Assembly (NCBI GenBank): GCA_023132075.1 | Contig: JAGLYT010000025.1 | Coordinates: 1-10,708 of the forward strand | Direction: 5' to 3' | Source: a bacterium | Lineage (GTDB): Bacteria; CBDUZB01; JAGLHV01 | DNA: 10,708 nucleotides | Shown here: in pieces, positions 10,201-10,708 of the stretch | Numbering within the stretch: the first letter of the stretch is position 1 | How the letters are laid out: each line of letters opens with the position of its first letter | Notes under the pieces: generated by a model | The model's input: the letters and a program-made list of their open reading frames with translations, nothing else | The model's database searches: none | Told to the model about the DNA's origin: nothing | Made by a program: the position numbers and the translations under genes

Positions 10201-10708
10201 CCAATACTTTTTCTGCCATTCTTGCTGCAGTTGTCTTAATCAACAATTCTTCCTGTACCAAATAAGCCAAAGCAATAACACAATAGGTATTTGCCCGCTT
10301 ATTTTTCTGGGAATTAAACCTTAAATATTTACTAATTCTTTCTATTGCTGCCTCTAAGCCGCCTTTTGCCCCGGCTAAAACTTCTTTTTCATTCCGGTTT
10401 ATCCGGTTTATGATGATTTCAGCCATTGCTTCCATTGTTTCTGATAACTCTGTTTGCCCATAACCCAACTCTCTCGCTAATTGATCAAGAACAATAAACG
10501 ATTCTTTTAGCTGCTGAACAGGTATTTTCTTTTTACCACAAATGCTCCTAACCATTCGTATATGCTCAATCCATGGTTCTTTCTTATTCAATCGGTTATA
10601 TTTACGCAGTTTAGCTAATCTTATATCTAATTCTTTATTCTTTGCCTGTTCCTTTGATTTTATATCCTTACTTGTTTTTACCACCATTAATAGCGCCAAA
10701 GGCAACAG
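1..10708 (-). CDS. Giant multidomain protein, internal fragment (3,569 codons, open at both ends)
   Basis: All triplets on the minus strand from base 10708 to base 2 were read in one frame, with no stop codon. Base 1 is the first base of the next codon. No start or stop is present, so the true protein is longer than 3,569 residues. Recognisable domains follow one another in this single frame: helical/winged-helix modules, an F420/NADP-oxidoreductase-type Rossmann domain, two transmembrane hairpins, a kinase-like domain, an alpha/beta-hydrolase and a GH15 glucoamylase. Family motifs are preserved on both sides of every junction, which argues against a chance frame or a chain of frameshifted genes. 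The protein is rich in Lys, Glu and Ile, and codons favour A/T. In-frame TGA is absent, so the standard bacterial code fits. Likely a membrane-tethered multi-enzyme protein; Omnitrophota-type giant genes are the closest known parallel, but that is inference. Confidence 0.95.
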   Translation of the reverse strand, partial: MLPLALLMVVKTSKDIKSKEQAKNKELDIRLAKLRKYNRLNKKEPWIEHIRMVRSICGKKKIPVQQLKESFIVLDQLARELGYGQTELSETMEAMAEIIINRINRNEKEVLAGAKGGLEAAIERISKYLRFNSQKNKRANTYCVIALAYLVQEELLIKTTAARMAEKVLESNYIDDALYEPNKEFIEEFVGKRFDEPKEVTPTREEKPEIKFTTLSAIITVIEKIKTGEGIIEKIDKTWRTVFSEDKKRIEKAVITGIEELWENAEAKDRKIIEEFAEERKGKFGRQLMVVVNKGEKERLKKLKEICSILEKNKKTFKKLFGSFIVNENISYSVVMGLIAGYTEEEIIDLEIAAGQDEVKRAVEFLRGPVSLEALSQIILEMKDWIKLVKIIDFISRLNSHELNMLRVFLCYHMVPDIDADIIASQLNIEESEVNRILLYGNIVGVIERKEKRKVVLTELGHKWVECFINGKMYHEILIDDQSYPSLEKSLNWTKLSKEYNEYRWSNLPDEVENFLIQTVQCLKENEDGLISIINNSVLDEEEYNDKFDYAKSRFEGCGFSQKDAGKMGSALLNNKVYLSMMEQAKRGEIEIKTVQETISKTFSFIVLMLDNFYRLGIEERDFPAAFQAIVLEGVGVEDLKEYIKAQKEVSLPLRKKNIYFVGGTGDIAEDFALMFAKKHNVYVGSRKKDEGIDKAKELEEKLRSAEIEIEGIVGEENGEMLRMASKEGGIVILAVPVEYIESTIDQYKEELNNPNLIIISLGNNMKAREDKVLEVVKTGELNVAEMIKEALPRARVVAAFNNYKAHLLKGDPKNKVSMEIGVASDDRQAKRIIMDLINTGMPGLIPFNAGGLDDTGLLEEITAAAVNSKDEMLKEWKMEEALKVVRYYQDNLDYFKEEVRKITGKEGDIGLQDLLALLFDKDKREFMQETPDFVKNAPLEIRQPIERVFKQRKSKPDVVNKVSSLLLLPILTAGLFMFLPGVMTVAEAATGVVVDPGAGALPFIMSLSMITMVVGISTFFKKAKKKEKIFLENKIYFNQDINLRPAIIEKIKKVISWELKPDLAPSGRTGLIILDKPIIVNKVKITAIKIKGLGDYFTDPENPTPPTTKEFHDSGQPDFYTEFDENGEFYIKETIPKPLGGNIYKEAREEYKFHLNAFKKGDFVSVPLAYGEYPEIKYKGETLGFVILGITDPRDRRVDNLFAGDLVSMDKKTAQVVISDYLRELLGGKKMEDFFEKLFEQWGHTLRRFHNAGFIHRNPHGANFSYEKNKIKIHDLESSKRKQDLKNEQVFMYQLYEVGEVLSRIYLLINTLIGLDIYQKGKINVYHSFLKGYFKEELLRNKADIRIEMKKASQGLMEEFPPVQTKKLPGETLQIILNSIIHLYVPFANVLEKEKIKRPYSKEALKEKVVNHFKNIVSFSEQLRKEKKTSILPGRISKLFSIFLALIGVNTIALLIGIISKAEATTEVTTATVSIVGIPGMSIIMLSLVAAGLSLIALRWIIKALGERASPIIADKLTYILAKVNPLIILMVIPEKFKIDKLSKSDEDQYISVASTELKTISEGNIHSSVATSEDINMVLKMRYEDKDISNSFANYVKFQKQLTGCPFIVPYITGSDGIFRIDGVKVSVKEYVIEKKLIIFGNELRRDIISGNIEGAKDRLNAWIKLHNNIIERGFIDKIFVDFSNKRKFWENLGYDENNILMYHDIADLDKFEEVDIGIANKCIDNIVESFEYFFEDIEVDDNIRKELTDYFKDRMDTFTYGRKKENKVSIIDNSGKEIEINYILEKAKDVDSKQTLLFIPGLGGSLEYWDYIKEHYKNEGYNVLLIDIKGMGESVLKGYDYKDEYFTMESFADDINKVIGKLRLDEQEITIAGHSIGGEIGMEFAVKYGKDSTKLITIGTTIKKEAEGSVKEVRFLNRIVSLSSPLIRSGFFLSRIPLVGPVVKGIGTILGSIVFMSFLGDFFVRKNMLSAKKINIVMKAFLSADIKAVNRICNYMEEDHENHYKELLRRIKAKGIYVAAIAGALGIEDYPKEEHYTTEEIEARKIAEAAGYPGNVKIIKGVKHGGMLEKPEEFIIALDKILHIKSESIKEERLSFGTALGYNLKTLMQVVLNVTDVVLNPINTINMFLGEKKEGKREFEVKVLKYIREIMIKNIPPEFLEQVERDKVQVRGTTREDLVSMKEMWAMAGLAEHPDKKDTLVLYIHQKYLKVLKALAGKKRKEMFAALARHEVWEYQLVNIYGIPQEIAHLIITSNNNANEWNKALEQAGMEELGKEAVGERIKKIVRANNIPIILMFKIKKDVKKQQELERIAKDIISVSLKQKDAQDISAENILENKKNLVKQLFNSMRGDIKDWKKILFFVNNIKEEEELEILYSLFYLYTASNGDRGNVLSYLENALKVKKDKIKDLLNYLSKNKIIKSKIKRTINLTDYTREMLKGFLQGDEQKTSKFKDLLDSYKLGETILKPKGIYISLTLTNLENIREYNPSEITERIIKQMHGEKATMMFSDYRREVKEAIQKYAKEKLIELGFYEAAVEEIIYALTVPAIENITDDLNIIRQYKDNPSLFDDNAVGLKQIGDIVSFLYVEKKKIDDYLNRSERYRNYDRDLKKVLFPEFQLALAYLSADEIIDKLEKEGPGAVVDFVASRYTLDRLSDDAIALIEKIASLSLNVKSFGRIKHRKGEVGIDEEFIKERQRITDEKGIFGRNVWKEKSAKELDKFLEQCGFSEEYRKGLVPLLVDDKLYKDIGISSREKRNKISREMLMFFDWLTYSINLQKYGEDFVIAFQKIVLEGLKPEEVKKQISGEKQQVSIEVSEKVLDRFIKERMSKVEPIIIEIRSVRPKAKMKKLKLSTKEKTIIGNLITKNLVDEKMGFDNEQIAAVIAKVSMFHIYMKPVKDMIKKKNLTNSAQLEEIPEEIKDIVYYFLVENKKLKEAGYEEFELELYQLALLKFSADEIIEKVKSGQEGEIKKQVFIKLFDLNKNLISVGTQILIRDIAKLLEEGKPQKEVVDSKIIDKLTGYGFSETNAKKITSAWLVALGNKNVNENQIFEFFELFYERCVSLEIEGEDVLKVFQIMVLGNDSKYYFKEFPCSKKESLSSMLGYNVETLLKAVLMVTDAVLNPINTINMFLGEKKEGEREYEFEVPEDIRKTITDNIPPGFKFKTDILKQKEVSIKKIMDAFENNGAMLVTTEKDHPYTMYHWIRDSSLVIEEIIQLYKETEDPQLKDRLRKIIEKFIEFTKINQQTESEYYLGETRFLAEDGEAEDSASQWGRPQNDGSALRAAALIDYANLLIEQGNIDEALNLYNDVIKKDLDYVAEHWENRCFDLWEDLMGFHFWTRKSQIRALNKGLVLADNLKVDTAEMWKQALDSLEDEIVEHCDDSEGYIRSTLERERDIEGKKPGKGFDSDIDTSVVGSIVKDSDLKNPIMPVDDSWVMKTVIEMEKVFGTLYPINKKWIEEGNFGRGIGRYPEDAYYGGNPWFINTAWFSQYYSLLALKFLEQGKISITSDNISFFRNIGIDVLSAKTVTKDDKLFNEIIDNLSSNSQGYLKWIIHYIPKTGLM
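1211..1390 (-). repeat. Conserved interdomain linker, copy 2
   Basis: Residues 3107-3166. Forty of 60 residues are identical, without gaps, to the segment at residues 2103-2162; the core VLNPINTINMFLGEKKEG is identical in both. It sits between helical unit II and the glucoamylase. The middle alternates hydrophobic residues and could form a short amphipathic or membrane-associated helix followed by a Lys/Glu-rich stretch. At the DNA level the best part is 1273-1360 against 4285-4372, with 11 mismatches in 88 bases by hand count. Many of the differences are silent, which suggests selection on the protein sequence after a duplication. Function unknown. Confidence 0.92.
1442..2248 (-). repeat. 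Helical repeat unit II
   Basis: Residues 2821-3089. It carries the same six motifs in the same order as unit I: EKVLDRFIKERM, GFDNEQIAAVIAKV, IKDIVYYFLVENKK, YQLALLKFSADEII, GYGFSETN and VFQIMVLGN. It is about 50 residues shorter than unit I and more diverged at its end (VLGN instead of VLEG). Nearly all of it reads as predicted alpha-helix with charged surfaces; no catalytic motif is visible. It lies directly after unit I and directly before linker copy 2 and the glucoamylase, so a spacer or scaffold role is likely (inference). Confidence 0.75.
2282..3232 (-). repeat. Helical repeat unit I
   Basis: Residues 2493-2809. Motifs in order: EITERIIKQM, GFYEAAVEEIIYAL, IGDIVSFLYVEKKK, FQLALAYLSADEII, CGFSEEY and AFQKIVLEGLKPEE. 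The first helical stretch follows winged-helix module 2. The two most similar stretches to unit II are LALAYLSADEII against LALLKFSADEII, and AFQKIVLEG against VFQIMVLGN. The last part (about 2719-2809) also matches residues 548-645 near the N-terminal end of the window. No known family was recognised by eye; the pattern fits diverged helical repeats. Confidence 0.75.
3368..3643 (-). other. Winged-helix-like module, copy 2
   Basis: Residues about 2356-2447. It begins with IKDWKKILFFVNNI, followed by a helix rich in Glu (KEEEELEILYSLFYLYTA), a helix-turn-helix-like stretch (NALKVKKDKIKDLLNYLSKN) and a basic beta-hairpin wing (KIIKSKIKRTINLTDYTREM). The arrangement aligns with residues 382-475 near the other end of the window, including the KDW leader. 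Winged helices in bacteria usually bind DNA or mediate protein contacts; inside this giant chain the role is unknown. The fold call rests on pattern only. Confidence 0.5.
3644..3853 (-). other. Lys-rich helical stretch with hydrophobic IPIILM motif
   Basis: Residues 2286-2355. It starts with VRANNIPIILMFKIKKDVKK and continues as charged helix up to winged-helix module 2. The hydrophobic LM strand followed by a Lys/Glu helix recurs at residues 2-20 (LPLALLMVV), 284-305 (FGRQLMVVVNKGEKERLKK) and 1522-1540 (KVNPLIILMVIPEKFK). No enzyme motif is visible. Confidence 0.45.
3854..4201 (-). other. Unassigned domain with RHExxxE...AH pattern
   Basis: Residues about 2170-2285, directly after linker copy 1. 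The core is ALARHEVWEYQLV, then NIYGIPQEIAHLIITSNN. H2233, E2234, E2237 and H2252 are spaced in a way that could coordinate a metal, but this is not a classical HExxH zinc-protease signature. I did not recognise a named family. The surroundings are helical and charged. The short block could equally be a structural helix pair with conserved polar contacts. Confidence 0.4.
4223..4402 (-). repeat. Conserved interdomain linker, copy 1
   Basis: Residues 2103-2162, partner of 1211-1390 at a distance of exactly 1,004 codons. Starts LGYNLKTLMQVVLNVTD, continues with the invariant VLNPINTINMFLGEKKEG and ends KNIPPEF. It follows the end of the alpha/beta-hydrolase and precedes the RHE domain, so in both copies it lies at a junction between a domain and a new segment. 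A much weaker resemblance is seen at residues 1370-1400 (PGETLQIILNSI followed by EKEKIKR). Confidence 0.92.
4439..5401 (-). other. Alpha/beta-hydrolase fold domain
   Basis: Residues about 1770-2090, a full-length fold. The oxyanion-hole strand is TLLFIPGLGGS (around G1804), then YNVLLIDIKGMGES, then the nucleophile elbow ITIAGHSIGGE with S1878. The likely acid is D2032 (AGALGIEDYP), and the likely base is H2067 in VKHGGMLEKPEEF. The lid region between about 1925 and 1970 is unusually hydrophobic (SRIPLVGPVVKGI, then GTILGSIVFMSFLGDFF), which would suit a lipid-like or membrane-associated substrate or just a capped active site. The class is esterase/lipase/acyl-transfer type; the substrate cannot be read from the sequence. 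It is followed at once by linker copy 1. Confidence 0.9.
5429..5911 (-). other. Possible degenerate kinase-like C-lobe
   Basis: Residues about 1600-1760. CPFIVPYITG and VKVSVKEYVIEKK resemble the strand and hinge region of protein/aminoglycoside kinases. The segment LNAWIKLHNNIIERGFID aligns with LHxxGFIHRD of kinases, but the catalytic loop itself is not preserved; NILMYHDIADL (D1708) sits where the metal-binding Asp of kinases would be. If right, this is an inactive kinase relative next to the hydrolase. It could instead be an unrelated alpha/beta domain. Confidence 0.35.
5912..6196 (-). other. Uncharacterised stretch after transmembrane hairpin 2
   Basis: Residues 1505-1599. After the hairpin the chain has the hydrophobic motif KVNPLIILMVIPEKFK followed by a Lys/Ser/Asp-rich segment (IDKLSKSDEDQYIS), then mixed polar sequence. 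The hydrophobic motif is one of the four listed under 3644-3853. No function is suggested. Confidence 0.4.
6197..6394 (-). other. Transmembrane hairpin 2
   Basis: Residues 1439-1504. First helix KLFSIFLALIGVNTIALLIG, short loop SKAEATTEVTTA, second helix VSIVGIPGMSIIMLSL plus VAAGLSLIAL, then basic RWIIKALGER. Both outer flanks are basic (LRKEKK upstream, R/K downstream), which by the positive-inside rule places both ends in the cytoplasm and the loop outside. The first helix ends in KAEA-T, similar to the end of hairpin 1 and to a signal-peptidase AxA site. Confidence 0.85.
6395..6718 (-). other. Helical linker between kinase-like domain and hairpin 2
   Basis: Residues 1331-1438. Charged helical sequence (FKEELLRNKADIRIEMKKAS) with one hydrophobic helix (ETLQIILNSIIHLYVPFANV) and a basic approach to the membrane (SEQLRKEKK). 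It may include the C-terminal helices of the kinase fold. The hydrophobic helix faintly resembles the linker repeat. Confidence 0.4.
6719..7531 (-). other. Protein-kinase-like domain with HRN catalytic loop
   Basis: Residues about 1060-1330, between the two membrane hairpins. N-lobe candidates: PSGRTGLIIL (Gly-containing strand), KITAIKIKG (K1090) or FYIKETIP (K1133) for the ATP-binding lysine, and EAREEYKFH for helix C. The C-lobe is clearer: LRRFHNAGFIHRNPHGANF (H1257, R1258, N1259, N1264), then KIKIHDLES with D1276 at the metal-binding position. The usual catalytic Asp of HRD is Asn here. This resembles the kinase/aminoglycoside-phosphotransferase superfamily. The Asn may make it a pseudokinase, or the subfamily may normally carry HRNPH. 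The predicted cytoplasmic location fits ATP use. Confidence 0.65.
7646..7819 (-). other. Transmembrane hairpin 1
   Basis: Residues 964-1021. First helix SSLLLLPILTAGLFMFLPGV, loop TVAEAATGVVVDPGAG, second helix ALPFIMSLSMITMVVGISTF, then FKKAKKKEK. The upstream flank is also basic (FKQRKSKPD), so both ends are predicted cytoplasmic. The segment looks like an internal signal peptide with an AEA site, but a second helix follows at once. Its pattern (AEA-T then a helix beginning with FIMSLS / IIMLSL) recurs in hairpin 2, pointing to a duplicated hairpin. Confidence 0.85.
7820..8092 (-). other. Helical linker between oxidoreductase and hairpin 1
   Basis: Residues 873-963. Charged, helix-forming sequence (MLKEWKMEEALKVVRYYQDN, then LDYFKEEVRKITG), turning basic near the membrane (FKQRKSKPDVVNK). 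No motif recognised. Confidence 0.4.
8093..8743 (-). other. F420/NADP oxidoreductase-type Rossmann domain
   Basis: Residues about 656-872, about 217 residues, close to the usual length of NADPH-dependent F420 reductases. NIYFVGGTGDIAEDFALMFA is the dinucleotide-binding strand-loop-helix (GGTGDIA at 663-669). VYVGSRKK (S686, R687) is the second-strand SR that contacts the NADP 2'-phosphate in the family. VILAVPVEYI (730s), LIIISLGNN, PRARVVAAFNN (F801, N802) and FNAGGLDDTGLLEEITA (850s) follow in the expected order. Such enzymes pass hydride between NADPH and F420; related domains reduce other partners, so the real acceptor is open. No helical dimerisation partner was looked for. Finding this family embedded in a giant chain is unusual. 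Confidence 0.88.
8774..9067 (-). repeat. Helical repeat, N-terminal copy of the GFS / AFQ-IVLEG block
   Basis: Residues 548-645. GCGFSQKDAG, then NKVYLSMMEQAKRGE, a hydrophobic helix FSFIVLMLDNFYRLG and AAFQAIVLEGVGVEDLKEYI. It matches the closing part of units I (2719-2809: CGFSEEY, AFQKIVLEGLKPEE) and II (3016-3089: GYGFSETN, VFQIMVLGN). It ends directly before the oxidoreductase domain, so the block again marks the boundary of a catalytic domain. Confidence 0.75.
9068..9283 (-). other. Helical stretch between winged helix 1 and the GFS block
   Basis: Residues 476-547. Acidic helical sequence (KLSKEYNEYRWSNLPDEVEN, then LKENEDGLISI) without a recognisable motif. Its position corresponds to the stretch between winged helix 2 and unit I (residues 2448-2492), which contains NLENIREYNPSEI; the similarity is faint. 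Confidence 0.4.
9284..9565 (-). other. Winged-helix-like module, copy 1
   Basis: Residues 382-475. MKDWIKLVKIIDFISRL, helix NSHELNMLRVFLCYHM, then DADIIASQLNIEESEVNRIL as a helix-turn-helix, and GNIVGVIERKEKRKVVLTEL with GHKWVECF as the wing and closing helix. The LTELG ending is typical of winged helices of MarR/ArsR type. It aligns along its length with residues 2356-2447. Confidence 0.6.
9566..9901 (-). repeat. Helical segment, diverged copy of the SADEII block
   Basis: Residues 270-381. FGRQLMVVVNKGEKERLKK, LKEICSILEKNKK, then YSVVMGLIAGYTEEEIIDLE and DEVKRAVEFLRG. The order (hydrophobic LM strand, Lys helix, I-x-x-I-L-x-x-NKK helix, LALAYLSADEII-like helix) parallels units I and II, but similarity is weaker; this is a pattern call, not a clear alignment. 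Confidence 0.4.
9902..10708 (-). other. Uncharacterised N-terminal region of the fragment
   Basis: Residues 1-269. It opens with LLPLALLMVVKTSKDIK, the tail of a hydrophobic strand that begins outside the window, then charged helices. VIALAYLVQEELLI (about 145-157) is another faint relative of the LALAYLSADEII helix. EPKEVTPTREEKPE (about 196-209) is a Pro/Glu-rich, probably flexible break. No enzymatic motif is visible. Confidence 0.45.

Noticed and set aside
10679-10708. Hydrophobic start (LLPLALLMVV) as an N-terminal signal peptide
   Set aside because: The frame is still open at the window edge, no initiation context is present, and the same LM motif occurs three more times inside the protein.

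Overview
The whole window is the inside of one very large protein-coding gene read on the minus strand. Translating the minus strand codon by codon from base 10708 down to base 2 gives 3,569 consecutive sense codons with no stop. There is no credible start and no end in the window, so the gene runs off both sides. No RNA gene, promoter, terminator or second gene was found. Residue numbers below count from the first codon in the window (10706-10708 = residue 1).

Organism: sampled lines are about one-third G+C, the protein is rich in Lys, Glu and Ile, and UGA is never used as a sense codon, so the standard bacterial code fits. A bacterial polypeptide of this size, built from unrelated enzyme domains joined by helical repeats and occasional membrane hairpins, recalls the giant proteins reported from Omnitrophota (former OP3). 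That placement is inference; no marker gene is present.

Layout, N- to C-terminal (right to left on the + strand): (1) an uncharacterised helical region (10708-9902); (2) a helical module with a winged-helix-like domain (about 9901-8774); (3) a Rossmann domain of the F420/NADP oxidoreductase type (8743-8093); (4) a helical linker, then a first transmembrane hairpin (7819-7646); (5) a protein-kinase-like domain with an altered catalytic loop, HRN instead of HRD (7531-6719); (6) a second transmembrane hairpin (6394-6197); (7) a region resembling a degenerate kinase C-lobe (5911-5429); (8) an alpha/beta-hydrolase with a full set of candidate catalytic residues (5401-4439); (9) a strongly conserved linker, copy 1 (4402-4223); (10) a domain with an RHExxxE...AH pattern (4201-3854); (11) a second winged-helix-like module (3643-3368); (12) two successive diverged helical units with the same motif order (3232-2282 and 2248-1442); (13) linker copy 2 (1390-1211); (14) a family GH15 glucoamylase catalytic domain that is cut by the window edge (about 1200-1).

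How it may work together (inference): both membrane hairpins have basic residues at their two ends, so the positive-inside rule predicts that the N- and C-terminal flanks lie in the cytoplasm. That fits NADPH- and ATP-type domains. The protein would be a membrane-tethered, multi-enzyme chain in which catalytic domains are separated by a recurrent helical/winged-helix framework. The linker repeat lies exactly 1,004 codons apart in its two copies and directly precedes the glucoamylase in one of them, suggesting duplication and insertion of domain cassettes.
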